Below are positions 23,673 through 32,140 of a stretch of DNA of 50,651 nucleotides, piece after piece (within the stretch, counting starts at the first letter, position 1; every line of letters begins with the position of its first letter). The position numbers and the translations under genes are program-made. This DNA comes from Verrucomicrobiota bacterium (lineage in GTDB: Bacteria; Verrucomicrobiota; Verrucomicrobiia; Opitutales; UBA953), in the NCBI GenBank assembly GCA_030831965.1, contig JAURJZ010000003.1, positions 1 to 50,651 of the forward strand, given 5' to 3'. The notes under the pieces were generated by a model. That model saw only the letters and a list, made by a program, of their open reading frames with translations. It did no database searches and was not told where the DNA came from.

Positions 23673-24637
23673 GACGGCGACAGCCGGCGGACCTCGCCGG
23701 CGGCGGTCCTGAGGAAGGCGGTCAGGCGGCGCAGCAGCTGGGCGCCGGGAGCCGCCCCGAGCGGGACGAGGGCGGATTCGGCGGCGTCGATCTCCGCGTC
23801 GAGCGCGGCGAAGCTGGCCGCCCAGCGCGCGGGGGCGACCACGGCGCGCAGGTCCTCGCCGCCGAGGGCCCGTTCCACCGCGGAGGCCCCGACGGCGTCG
23901 CGCTCGAGCAGGAGGGGCAGGGTGAGCTTGCCCGAGGCGACGTCGGTGCCGAGCGTCTTGCCGGCCCGGTCGCTGGTCAGGAGGATGTCGGCCAGGTCGT
24001 CGTAGATCTGGTAGGCGATGCCCAGGCGTAGCCCGAACTCGGCGGCGGCGGCGTGGGCCGGGTCGCCCGCCGGGCGCCCGGAGAGGTGGGCGCCCGCCCG
24101 GCAGGCGGCGGCGAAGAGCTCCGCGGTCTTCAGCCGGATGTGGCGGCGGTAATCCTCCAGGCTGAGGTCGGCCCTGCCGCGCGAGAAGGTTTGGCAGACC
24201 TCGCCGGAGCAGACCTCGCGGGCGCCGGTGGCCACGAGGCGGCACAGCTCGGGCGAGGGCAGCTCGGCGGCGAGCACGAGGGCGTGGGCGAAGAGCGCGT
24301 CGCCGAAGAGGATGGCGGCGTGGGCGCCATGGGTGCGGTTGGGCGTGTCGGATCCGTGGCGGGTGTCGGCCCCGTCGAGGACATCGTCGTGGACCAGGGT
24401 GGCCAGGTGGACCAGCTCGACCACGGCCGCGCCGCGGACGACCTCGGGGGAGGGCGGGGCGCCGTCGTGGGCCGTGGCGAAGAGGAGCGTGGGGCGGAGG
24501 AGCTTCCCCGGATGGGCGAGGGCCTCGCGGACCATCGGGCGCACCTCGGGCTCGAAGGCCCCGACCTGGCGGTCGAGGAATTCCCGCAGCGCCGCGCGAT
24601 GCGGCGCCAATTCGGGGAACTCCGGGGCGCGGGCCAT
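23669..24637 (-). CDS. Polyprenyl (trans-isoprenyl) diphosphate synthase
   Basis: Condenses isopentenyl diphosphate with an allylic diphosphate; product probably a long-chain quinone side chain or a C15-C20 intermediate. 322 residues with GKLLRP (44-49), first Asp-rich motif DDVLD (84-88), GDALFAHA, and second Asp-rich motif DDLAD (213-217) followed by a GKTLGTDVASGKLTLPLL block. The residues before the first DDxxD (HLATLVHD) are small, which tends to favour longer products, so an octaprenyl/heptaprenyl type is more likely than FPP synthase. The ATG at 24637 gives the normal N-terminus. A coupled mini-protein follows. Confidence 0.9.
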   Translation of the reverse strand: MARAPEFPELAPHRAALREFLDRQVGAFEPEVRPMVREALAHPGKLLRPTLLFATAHDGAPPSPEVVRGAAVVELVHLATLVHDDVLDGADTRHGSDTPNRTHGAHAAILFGDALFAHALVLAAELPSPELCRLVATGAREVCSGEVCQTFSRGRADLSLEDYRRHIRLKTAELFAAACRAGAHLSGRPAGDPAHAAAAEFGLRLGIAYQIYDDLADILLTSDRAGKTLGTDVASGKLTLPLLLERDAVGASAVERALGGEDLRAVVAPARWAASFAALDAEIDAAESALVPLGAAPGAQLLRRLTAFLRTAAGEVRRLSPS

Positions 24638-24689
24638 GGGGTCGAGGTTGCCCCGGAGGGCTTCGCGCGCAAGCCGCGAGACAGCGGGC

Positions 24690-24718
24690 TTCCCCTGCGG
24701 CCGATTCCCTGCCATCCT
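24690..24718 (+). promoter_or_regulatory. Candidate promoter of the secreted zinc-motif protein
   Basis: TTCCCC (24690-24695), 17 bp, CATCCT (24713-24718), then 6 bp to the ATG. Weak boxes but the same spacing and position as the other candidates. Confidence 0.3.
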
Positions 24719-24724
24719 CGCCGC

Positions 24725-25651
24725 ATGTCCCGACCTCTCGCCGTCGCCTGCCTCGCGGGGTTGCTCTGCGCCGAAGCCTCGGCCGGCGGCGGCCTTTTCG
24801 GCCGGCGCCTTCGCGTCGTCGAGGAGCCCGCCCGCGCCCAGCCCGCCGCGCCCGCGGAGGAGGGCAAGGGCAAGCCGGCGCGGGAGGAGCCCGAGGACCC
24901 CTTCGCCCCCGCCAAGCCCCGGGAGGAGAAGGAGGAGCCCGCGGAGGACGGCCAGGTTCGGATCCGTCCGATCGAGCTGGCCAAGGCGGAGAAGGACCTG
25001 CCGGTCGACACCCGGATGGATTTCCGCCTGTCGCGCATCGACAAGCCGCTCTCGACGGAGACCTCGGCGCTCTTCCGCGAGGCATGGAAGGCCTTCCGCG
25101 AGCAGCACGCGCGCGTCGACGGCGCCTTCGAGCGCCTTCCCGGCGCCCCAATCGCGCTTTCCCTCACGCTGCGCCAGGACCTGGGCGAGGGGCGATGGCT
25201 TGCCGACGCCGCCTGGGACAACCCGGGCGCGCTCGCCTGGTGCCGCCAAGGGTCCAATTCCGCCCAGGTGATCGCGGTGCTCGACGCCGCGGGCCGTCCG
25301 GGCGAGCGACGCGAGGTGACCGCCCTCCGCATCGGCCTGGTCGAGGCCAGCTTCGTCGCCGCCATCCCCCCGGCCGAGGGCCGGCGCGTCCGCCTGCGCC
25401 GGCAGGCCTTCGTCGAGACCGCCCCGCTGGCGGACGATGACCCGACCCGCCAGGCCTTCCAGGTGGCGGTGACGGCGGGCAAGCCGCTCCGGACCGTGCT
25501 GACCCAGGAGCGGGACTGCCGCTCCTGCGGCGGCGTCGGCTACCTTCGGCGGAAGGTCCCGGGCAAGATCCAGGACGCGCGGGATCCCTGTCCCGGCGCG
25601 TGCGACCGGGGCAAGCGCGAGGTCGGGCTCGAGGTCACGTTCCGGCCCTAG
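24725..25651 (+). CDS. Secreted protein with a C-terminal DnaJ-like cysteine motif
   Basis: 308 residues. A signal peptide (MSRPLAVACLAGLLCAEASA) is followed by a charged Pro/Glu/Lys-rich linker (about 35-80), a central mixed alpha/beta part of no recognised family, and a C-terminal DCRSCGGVGYLRRKV...DPCPGACDRGKRE segment. The CxxCGGxGY and CxGAC elements look like one zinc site of the DnaJ central domain, although with an altered second pair. Such a motif in an exported protein is unusual because it would have to fold outside the cytoplasm. No chaperone J-domain is present. Function unknown. Confidence 0.7.
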   Translation: MSRPLAVACLAGLLCAEASAGGGLFGRRLRVVEEPARAQPAAPAEEGKGKPAREEPEDPFAPAKPREEKEEPAEDGQVRIRPIELAKAEKDLPVDTRMDFRLSRIDKPLSTETSALFREAWKAFREQHARVDGAFERLPGAPIALSLTLRQDLGEGRWLADAAWDNPGALAWCRQGSNSAQVIAVLDAAGRPGERREVTALRIGLVEASFVAAIPPAEGRRVRLRRQAFVETAPLADDDPTRQAFQVAVTAGKPLRTVLTQERDCRSCGGVGYLRRKVPGKIQDARDPCPGACDRGKREVGLEVTFRP

Positions 25652-25654
25652 GCC

Positions 25655-26596
25655 TCAGTCGAGGGGCCGCAGGTCCCGCCCGGGCTGATCGGGCGCCGGG
25701 TCGTCGTCCGGGGAGCGGTCGGGGCTGTCGCCCAGGTCGTCCTCGTCACCGCCTTCCGTCCCGCGCCGCGCCCCGGGCCCGGGGCGCTCCTCCTCCTCGG
25801 GGTCCGCGGTGTCGCCCCGCGCCAGCCGCTTGCGCCGGACGAGGGCGCCGCCGACGCCGACCGCGGCGAGGTAGAGGACGAAGAGCAGGCCGGAGAGGAT
25901 GCCCAGGGTGATGGGGTCGCCGATCGGCGTGACCACCGCGGCCAGGACGACGATGCCGAAGAGCATGCCGCGCCAGGAGCGGAGCAGGGTGCGCGGCCGG
26001 ACGAGCTCGAGCCACATCAGGATGATCAGCGCGAGGGGGAACTGGAGGGCCACGCCGGTCAGCAGCGACATCATGACCACGAAGCCGTAGTAGTCGGAGG
26101 CCTGCCAGTCGGTCTGCAGGCCCATGCCGGTGGCGAAGTCGTGCCACACGATGATGGACATCGGGGTGAGGAAGGCGAAGGCCAGCACGGCGCCGCAGGC
26201 GAAGAGGACCAGCGCCCCGAGGCAGAACGGAATCAGGCCGCGCTTCTCGCGGTCGGTCAGGGCCGGCCCGACGAAGCGCGCCACCTCGTAGATGAGGACG
26301 GGGGAGGCGAGCGCGATGCCCACCGAGGCGGCGGTGTACATCAGGACGGACCAGACGCCCATGAAGGTGAACTCGCGGAGCTCGCCGAAGGTGGCCATGC
26401 CCGGGCTCTTGGCCTTGGCCCAGTCGAGCGGCAGCCGGAGGAACTCGGGCATCTCCCGGTAGAAGACGAGGGCGGCGAAGAAGCCGAGGGCGAAGACAAT
26501 CGCCACGCGCATGACCGAGACGCGCAGGTCCTCGACGTGCTCGAGAAAGGTCATCTCGGAGCGGGGGCGCTTGCGGCGGAGGAGGTCGGCGAGCAT
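25655..26596 (-). CDS. tatC: Twin-arginine translocase subunit TatC
   Basis: Core membrane receptor of the Tat export system for folded proteins. 313 residues with six membrane segments and the family start MTFLEHVEDLRVSVMRVAI, where the family normally has HLxELR. The C-terminal 60 residues are a very acidic, Pro-rich cytoplasmic tail (EEEERPGPG onward) not normally seen in short TatC proteins; it may be disordered. tatA/tatB are not in the window. The start is 3 bp after the stop of the SNF2 helicase gene, so the two are co-transcribed although functionally unrelated. A Tat substrate (metallophosphatase) is encoded at 42248-43501. Confidence 0.95.
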   Translation of the reverse strand: MLADLLRRKRPRSEMTFLEHVEDLRVSVMRVAIVFALGFFAALVFYREMPEFLRLPLDWAKAKSPGMATFGELREFTFMGVWSVLMYTAASVGIALASPVLIYEVARFVGPALTDREKRGLIPFCLGALVLFACGAVLAFAFLTPMSIIVWHDFATGMGLQTDWQASDYYGFVVMMSLLTGVALQFPLALIILMWLELVRPRTLLRSWRGMLFGIVVLAAVVTPIGDPITLGILSGLLFVLYLAAVGVGGALVRRKRLARGDTADPEEEERPGPGARRGTEGGDEDDLGDSPDRSPDDDPAPDQPGRDLRPLD

Positions 26597-26599
26597 GGG

Positions 26600-29530
26600 T
26601 CAGTCCTCGAGGAGCGCCTTGAGCTCGGCGAGCGAGATCTTGGCCGAGGCCGCGTCCGACTCGCTGAGGAGCTTGCGCAGCATTTCGGACTTCGAGCGCT
26701 GGAGCTCCATCACGCGCTCCTCGATGGTGCCGGAGGCGATGAGCTTGATGCTGGTGACCTTGCGGGTCTGGCCGATGCGGTGGGCCCGGTCGGTGGCCTG
26801 GGCCTCGGCCGCGGGGTTCCACCAGGGGTCGTAATGGACGACGGTGTCGGCCCCGGTGAGGTTGAGGCCCGTCCCGCCCGCCTTGAGCGACATCAGGAGG
26901 ACGGGGATGCCCGCGTCGCCGTTGAAGGTGTCGCAGACGCCCTGGCGGTCGCGGGTCGACCCGTCGAGGTAGGCGTAGCGGACGCCGCGGTCCTCGAGCG
27001 CCTTGCGGATGAGGGTGAGGGCGGAGACGAAGGTGGAGAAGACCAGCATGCGGTGGCCGGCGTCGCGCGACTCCTCGAGCAGCTCGAGGAACGCCTGGAG
27101 CTTGGCCGAGTCGGCCTCCTCCATCTTGGGCTGGAGGATCCGGGGGTCGGCGCAGACCTGGCGCAGCCGGAGCAGCTGGTTGAAGGCGGCCATGCGGATG
27201 CTGGCCTCGCTGGCCCCGCCCATCTCCATCTCGAAGATGGCCTTGCGGGTGCTTTCCTGCACCTCGCGGTAGAGCTCGTCCTGCCGGTCCTCGAAGTCGC
27301 AGTAGAGGACCTGCTCGATCTTCTCCGGGAGCTCCTTGGCCACCACGGCCTTGGAGCGGCGGAGGATGTAGGGGGCGGCCATGGCGAGGAGGCGCTCGTC
27401 GTGCCACTTGGCCTCCTCCGCGCCGCGGTCCTCGGGCTTGGGCAGGTAGCCGGGCATGAGGAAGCCGAAGAGGGAGCGGAGGTCCTCGAGGGAGTTCTCG
27501 ACCGGCGTGCCGGTGAGGATGAAGCGCCCCTTGGCGCGAAGCTGCTTGACCGCCTTGGCGGCCTGGGCCCGGGGGTTCTTGATGTTCTGGCCCTCGTCGC
27601 AGATGACGACGCCCCAGGGGATCGAGCCGAGCGCCCCGATGTCCCTCGCCAGGGTGCCGTAGGAGGTCACGACCAGGTCGTGGGCCTTGACCGCCTCCGG
27701 CTCGCTCCGCCGGTTCTGGCCGTGGTGGGCCAGGGCGCGGAGGCCGGGGGTGAAGCGGCGCGCCTCTCGGCGCCAGTTCTCGACCAGCGACGCGGGGCAG
27801 ACGACGAGGCAGGGCCCGTCGTCGGGCAGCTCGCGCCGGACGGCCTGGAGGAAGGCGAGGGCCTGGACGGTCTTGCCGAGGCCCATCTCGTCCGCGAGGA
27901 GGCCGCCGAGGTTGTTGCGGTGGAGATGCCAGAGCCAGGCGACGCCGAGCCGCTGGTAGTCGCGCAGCTTGCCGTCGAGCTCCGGCTCGATCGGCGCGGG
28001 CCGCAGCTTGGACAGGTTGCGGATGGCCGAGGAGCGCTTGGTCCAGGTCTCGGGCGGGGCGAAGGCGGCCTGGATCTCCTCGGCGATGGCGTCGGCGCTG
28101 GCCAGCTCGGCGTAGCCGACCTTGAGGTCCATCTCAAGGTCGACCTCCTTGCGGGCGGCGTGGCGGGCGTCGCCGAGGATGCGGCCCTGGGCGCGCTTGA
28201 TCGAGTCGAGCAGCTCGGGCGAGATCAGCCGCGGGCCGCGGGGGGTGTAGAAGAACATCCGGCCGCCCGACACCGCCTCCGCCACGACCTTGGGCGAGGC
28301 GCCCTCCGGGTCGATGCCGATGGCGAACCGGAAGCCGTCGCCTTCCTCGCGCGCGTCGCACTTCGCCCGCGCGAAGGCCACGTTGCGGAGCGAGTGGGCG
28401 AGGTTGTGGGTGAAGTACGCGTCCTGCTGGTCGCGCAGGACCTTCCAGTTGCGGGCGAAGAAATTCAGCACGCTGAGCGTCCCGCGCAGGCGCCATTCGC
28501 GCGAGACGGTGTCGAGCATGAAGCCGCTGCGCTGGAGGAGGTCCCGCAGCTCGGCGGTCGGCCCGGTGGCCTGCTGGGGCAGGCGGACGCAGAGCCATTT
28601 CACGGAGCCGTCGACCCACGGGCGAGCCTCGTCGCCCCGGTCCTCGGAGGGGCGCCCGGGGCCGTCGTCCTCGTCCTCCTCGTCCCCGCCTCCGGGGGCG
28701 GCGCCGCCGGCCGGCGCCGGGATCTCGCCCTCGAGGTGCCCGGAGACGCGCTCCAGCGCGTCGCCCGACCAGGCGAGCGGGGTGTCCGGCGCGTTGGCCA
28801 TGCGGAAGATGGGGAGGCCCTTGCCCACGGCCAGGAGCTGGCGCAGGTGGCGTCGGGTCAGGGGAAGGATGCCCTGAAGCTTGCCGCCGCAGAGGTTCTC
28901 GACGATGGCGAGGAAGACCGTGGTCGGCGCGTCGAGATTCCACGCCTTGCCGCGGTCGAGGTTCTCGGGCGCGACAGGCCGGTCGTCGACCCGCAGCTCG
29001 AGCCGGGCGATGATCTGGTCGCGCGGCGCGGCCGCGGCGAGGTTCGGCGGGATGAGGAACCGGACCTCGATCGGCGTGCCCTTGGCGGAGGACAGGACGA
29101 GGGACTTGAGCCGCGGGCCCGCGCCGCCCTCGGCGGCCGCGGGCGCCTTGGCGTCGGCGGTCGCCGCGGACGGGTCCGCCTTGGCCGCCGACCTGGCGTC
29201 GGCGACGGCCGAGGGCTTGGGCATGAGCCCCTCCTGGATGGCGTTCTGGAGATAGGCGGCGACGGCGTGGATGCAGAGCTTGCGGCGGCGCGCGACCTCG
29301 CACCCGCAGCTGTTGCGGAAGAAGGTGGTCGACTGGAGGTCGAGCTCGACCTCCCGGGTCCCCTGCTGGCCGTCGTTGACCTCGGCCGTGACCAGGGGGT
29401 GCTTCCACGCCGCCCGTCTCACCGCGCCCTTGAGGACCAGTTCCTTGGCGCTGCGCACGGTCACGCCGCCGGCGAGCTCAATGAGCTCCTCCTCGGACAA
29501 TCGGGGCAGGGGACGGCTGGTGGTTGCCAT
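26600..29530 (-). CDS. SNF2-family DNA helicase/translocase with SWIM-like zinc motif
   Basis: 976 residues. An N-terminal CGCEVARRRKLCIH (C-x-C-x8-C-x-H) matches the SWIM zinc-finger pattern. The middle part (about 100-520) is a bacterial SNF2-associated region with Glu/Asp-rich low complexity near residues 280-310. The SNF2 ATPase follows: LRDYQRLGVAWLWHL, Walker A ADEMGLGKT, DEGQ box ICDEGQNIKNP, and C-terminal helicase motifs including SLKAGGTGLNLTGAD and DRAHRIGQTRKV. Probably acts on DNA or nucleoprotein; RapA-like roles are possible. The ATG at 29530 is preferred to a GTG 18 bp upstream; neither has a Shine-Dalgarno. Co-transcribed with tatC. Confidence 0.9.
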   Translation of the reverse strand: MATTSRPLPRLSEEELIELAGGVTVRSAKELVLKGAVRRAAWKHPLVTAEVNDGQQGTREVELDLQSTTFFRNSCGCEVARRRKLCIHAVAAYLQNAIQEGLMPKPSAVADARSAAKADPSAATADAKAPAAAEGGAGPRLKSLVLSSAKGTPIEVRFLIPPNLAAAAPRDQIIARLELRVDDRPVAPENLDRGKAWNLDAPTTVFLAIVENLCGGKLQGILPLTRRHLRQLLAVGKGLPIFRMANAPDTPLAWSGDALERVSGHLEGEIPAPAGGAAPGGGDEEDEDDGPGRPSEDRGDEARPWVDGSVKWLCVRLPQQATGPTAELRDLLQRSGFMLDTVSREWRLRGTLSVLNFFARNWKVLRDQQDAYFTHNLAHSLRNVAFARAKCDAREEGDGFRFAIGIDPEGASPKVVAEAVSGGRMFFYTPRGPRLISPELLDSIKRAQGRILGDARHAARKEVDLEMDLKVGYAELASADAIAEEIQAAFAPPETWTKRSSAIRNLSKLRPAPIEPELDGKLRDYQRLGVAWLWHLHRNNLGGLLADEMGLGKTVQALAFLQAVRRELPDDGPCLVVCPASLVENWRREARRFTPGLRALAHHGQNRRSEPEAVKAHDLVVTSYGTLARDIGALGSIPWGVVICDEGQNIKNPRAQAAKAVKQLRAKGRFILTGTPVENSLEDLRSLFGFLMPGYLPKPEDRGAEEAKWHDERLLAMAAPYILRRSKAVVAKELPEKIEQVLYCDFEDRQDELYREVQESTRKAIFEMEMGGASEASIRMAAFNQLLRLRQVCADPRILQPKMEEADSAKLQAFLELLEESRDAGHRMLVFSTFVSALTLIRKALEDRGVRYAYLDGSTRDRQGVCDTFNGDAGIPVLLMSLKAGGTGLNLTGADTVVHYDPWWNPAAEAQATDRAHRIGQTRKVTSIKLIASGTIEERVMELQRSKSEMLRKLLSESDAASAKISLAELKALLED

Positions 29531-29602
29531 GTGGCTTGTCGCGGACACCCCGTCGGGGCGCCGCGCGCGTTTGCTGGTAAGGTTAGGAGGGGAAGAGACG
29601 CC

Positions 29603-30457
29603 TCAGAGGGCGACATCCTGGGCCAGTACCCCGGGATGCATCTGATAGGTGCCCACGGGGGTGGTCGGACCGGTCATCACAATGGCATAGTCGGGTCCGA
29701 TGCCAATCCCAATCTTGCCCCCCGGCATATGGACGGTCACCTCGGGGCCGACCAGCCCCAGGCGCCGCGCCACGGCGGCCGAGGCCGAGCTGCTCGAGCC
29801 CGAGGCCAAGGTGTAGCCCGCTCCCCTTTCCCAGATCTCAATCCGGATGTTGGCCGGGTCGAGGACCTGGAGGAATTGGACATTGGTCCGGTTGGGGAAG
29901 AGCGGGTGGGTCTCGAGGAGGGGGCCGAAGGTCCTGGCCAGTTCCGCCGTGGCCTGGTCGACCGGGATGACGCAATGGGGATTCCCCACGGTGGCGGCGC
30001 AAAAGCGGAAAGTCCGCCCTCCGACCTCGATGGTCTCCTGGATGACCTCGCGGTCGGCGCCTGCCACCGGGATCTCGGGAGCCCGGAAGGAGACCCGTCC
30101 CATCTCGACGCGGATGCGGGCCCCGCCGTCGCGCACGACGCACGCGACCGCTCCCCCGGGGGTGTGGATGCGGAACGGCTCGCCCTCGCGCGCGCGCCCG
30201 GTCTCGACCAGGTGTCGGCAGAAGATGCGGATGCCGTTGCCCGACTTCTCCGCCTCCGAGCCGTCGGGGTTGAGGATGCGGAGGCCGAAGGCGCCGTCCG
30301 CGCGGGGCAGGGGACCGTACAGGATGCCGTCGGAGCCGAGGCCGTAGTGGCGGTGGCAGATCTTGCGCGTCGCGAGGGGGGAGGGCAGCTCGGGGCAGTC
30401 GGACGGCTCGAGGACCAGGTAGTCGTTGCCCAGGGCGTGGTACTTCGCGAAACGCAT
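29603..30457 (-). CDS. dapF: Diaminopimelate epimerase homologue with both catalytic Cys replaced by Ser
   Basis: 284 residues of the DapF fold: opening MRFAKYHALGNDYLV, NPDGSEAEKSGNGIR, ATVGNPHCVI, NRTNVQF and ERGAGYTLASGSSSSA. Classical DapF interconverts LL- and meso-diaminopimelate with two cysteines (C73 and C217 in E. coli). Here the matching positions are S72 (EKSGNG) and S219 (LASGS). The rest of both active-site loops is well kept, so this is not random decay. It may be a lineage variant that still epimerises, or an enzyme with a different substrate. Nearest genes (SNF2, sulfatase) give no help; no other lysine genes are in the window. Confidence 0.88.
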   Translation of the reverse strand: MRFAKYHALGNDYLVLEPSDCPELPSPLATRKICHRHYGLGSDGILYGPLPRADGAFGLRILNPDGSEAEKSGNGIRIFCRHLVETGRAREGEPFRIHTPGGAVACVVRDGGARIRVEMGRVSFRAPEIPVAGADREVIQETIEVGGRTFRFCAATVGNPHCVIPVDQATAELARTFGPLLETHPLFPNRTNVQFLQVLDPANIRIEIWERGAGYTLASGSSSSASAAVARRLGLVGPEVTVHMPGGKIGIGIGPDYAIVMTGPTTPVGTYQMHPGVLAQDVAL

Positions 30458-30464
30458 GGTCCCG

Positions 30465-30493
30465 AGGGTGTCGCCCGGCGCCGTGGGTGGCAA
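30465..30493 (-). promoter_or_regulatory. Candidate dapF promoter
   Basis: On the minus strand, TTGCCA (30493-30488) and CACCCT (30470-30465) are 17 bp apart, with 7 bp to the ATG at 30457. The -10 is weak. Confidence 0.3.
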
Positions 30494-30512
30494 GTCCGGG
30501 CGCTTTCGCCTT

Positions 30513-30537
30513 GGAACACCGCCGCCGGGGGTGTTCC
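30513..30537 (+). promoter_or_regulatory. Inverted repeat in the dapF-sulfatase divergent gap
   Basis: Perfect 8-bp arms GGAACACC (30513-30520) and GGTGTTCC (30530-30537) flank a 9-bp spacer, ending 13 bp before the sulfatase ATG. A wider pair GGCAAG (30489-30494) and CTTGCC (30543-30548) encloses it. It could be an operator for the sulfatase or a leader hairpin. Confidence 0.42.
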
Positions 30538-30550
30538 TTGGGCTTGCCCC

Positions 30551-32104
30551 ATGCGACTCGCCGCCGTCCTCTGCCTCCTCGCCGTTGCCGCCCCGGGCGC
30601 GGTCGAGCGCCCCAACATCGTGCTGATCTACGCCGACGACATCGGCTGGGGCGACCTCGGCTGCTACGGCGCCAAGGCCATCCCCACCCCGAACATCGAC
30701 CGCCTGGCGGCGCAGGGCGCCCGCTTCACCTCGGGCTACTGCACCTCGGCGACCTGCACGCCGTCCCGCTACTCGATGCTGACCGGCGAGTATGCCTGGC
30801 GGCGAAAGGGCACCAATGTCCTTCCCGGCGACGCCGCGCTGGTCATCCCGACGTCGCGTCCCACCGTGGCGACCGCGCTGAGGGATGCCGGCTACGCCAC
30901 GGCCGTCGTGGGCAAGTGGCATCTCGGGCTGGGCGCGCGCAAGGGCGAGGAGGCCGGCTCCCTCGACTGGAACAAGCCGATCGCCCCCGGTCCCCGCGAG
31001 GTCGGCTTCCAGTTCAGCTTCATCATGGCCGCGACCGGCGACCGGGTGCCAACCGTCTACGTGCGCGACGGCTCGGTGGTCGGGCTCGACCCCAAGGACC
31101 CGATCGAGGTCAGCTACAAGGGGCCCTTCCCGGGCGACCCCGACCTCAAGTCGGAGGCGATCCGCCGCACCTTGCGGCAGGACTGGTCGCACGGGCACAA
31201 CATGGCCCTGGTCAACGGCGTCGGGCGCATCGGCTGGATGCGCGGGGGCAAGGCGGCCGTCTGGGACGACACCACGATGGGCGATGTCTTCGCCGGACAG
31301 GCGGCGCGGTGGATCGAGTCGGTCAAGGACAAGCCCTTCTTCCTCTACTACGCCTCGCACGAGAACCATGTCCCCCGGGTGGTCCATCCGCGTCATGCCG
31401 GGAAGACGCCCCTCGGCCCGCGCGGCGACGCCGTCGTGGCCTTCGACGAGCAGGTTGGGCGGATCCTCGAAGCGCTGGAGAGGTCCGGCGTGGCCGGCAA
31501 GACCCTCGTGCTGCTCTCCTCCGACAACGGGCCGGTGCTCGACGATGGCTACAAGGACGAGGCCTTCGAGCGCAACCGCGACGCCGGACACCTGCCCGCC
31601 GGACCCTTCCGCGGGGGCAAGTACAGCCCACACCAGGGCGGCACCCGGGTCTCCCTCCTCGCCCGCTGGCCCGGCGTGATCAAGCCTGGCGCGGTCAGCG
31701 ACGCCCTGGTCTCGCAGGTCGATTTCCCCGCCACGCTCGCCCGCCTCGGCGGCGCGGACCCCGCGCCGTTCGCGGCGCTCGACAGCGTGGATGTCTCGGC
31801 CTCGATCCGCGACGGCTCCCCCGTCCGCGACCATGTCGTCTCGCACGCCGGCGGGCCCCGCTACTCGCTGCGGGAGGGCAACTGGGCCTACGTCGCCCCC
31901 TACGCCGCGGCCAATCTGCGCACCTACCATGGTCCCGGCCATGTCACGCCCGGCCCGACCAACGTCGACCAGCTCCACGACCTGGAGAAGGACCCCGGCG
32001 AGCGACGCAACGTGGCCGCGGACAACCCCGAGGTCGTCGCCAGGCTGAAAGCCAGGCTGGACGCCGCCCGGGCCAAGGGTGAGAACCAACCCCTCCCTCG
32101 CTGA
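30551..32104 (+). CDS. Secreted arylsulfatase-type sulfatase (Cys-type)
   Basis: Hydrolyses sulfate esters, probably on algal or other sulfated polysaccharides. 517 residues with a signal peptide (MRLAAVLCLLAVAAPGAVE). The sulfatase signature CTPSR starts at C69, which must be converted to formylglycine; metal ligands appear as ADDIGWGDLG near the N-terminus and SDNGP at about residue 320. KWHLG lies in the middle as in other S1 sulfatases. Formylglycine formation needs an anaerobic-type or FGE-type maturase, neither of which is in the window. No Shine-Dalgarno; the region before the ATG contains an inverted repeat. The next gene starts 36 bp downstream; a palindrome AACCCCGGGGTT lies at 32117-32128. 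Confidence 0.92.
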   Translation: MRLAAVLCLLAVAAPGAVERPNIVLIYADDIGWGDLGCYGAKAIPTPNIDRLAAQGARFTSGYCTSATCTPSRYSMLTGEYAWRRKGTNVLPGDAALVIPTSRPTVATALRDAGYATAVVGKWHLGLGARKGEEAGSLDWNKPIAPGPREVGFQFSFIMAATGDRVPTVYVRDGSVVGLDPKDPIEVSYKGPFPGDPDLKSEAIRRTLRQDWSHGHNMALVNGVGRIGWMRGGKAAVWDDTTMGDVFAGQAARWIESVKDKPFFLYYASHENHVPRVVHPRHAGKTPLGPRGDAVVAFDEQVGRILEALERSGVAGKTLVLLSSDNGPVLDDGYKDEAFERNRDAGHLPAGPFRGGKYSPHQGGTRVSLLARWPGVIKPGAVSDALVSQVDFPATLARLGGADPAPFAALDSVDVSASIRDGSPVRDHVVSHAGGPRYSLREGNWAYVAPYAAANLRTYHGPGHVTPGPTNVDQLHDLEKDPGERRNVAADNPEVVARLKARLDAARAKGENQPLPR

Positions 32105-32140
32105 AACCCACGGCGCAACCCCGGGGTTAACCATCCGACC

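Noticed and set aside
29531-29548. GTG at 29548 as the SNF2 gene start
   Set aside because: It adds only six residues and has no better ribosome site than the ATG at 29530; I kept the ATG.
29603-30457. dapF as a pseudogene because the catalytic cysteines are missing
   Set aside because: The frame is intact and the loops around both serines are well conserved, which is not the pattern of decay.
26141-32104. Very long open frame (1987 codons) running antisense through tatC, the SNF2 gene and dapF
   Set aside because: Only the last 518 codons (30551-32104, the sulfatase) look like a protein. The rest is a low-complexity shadow caused by high third-position G+C in the opposite-strand genes.
32117-32128. 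Palindrome AACCCCGGGGTT as a terminator of the sulfatase gene
   Set aside because: It has no loop-sized spacer and no T run, so it cannot be told from a chance palindrome.
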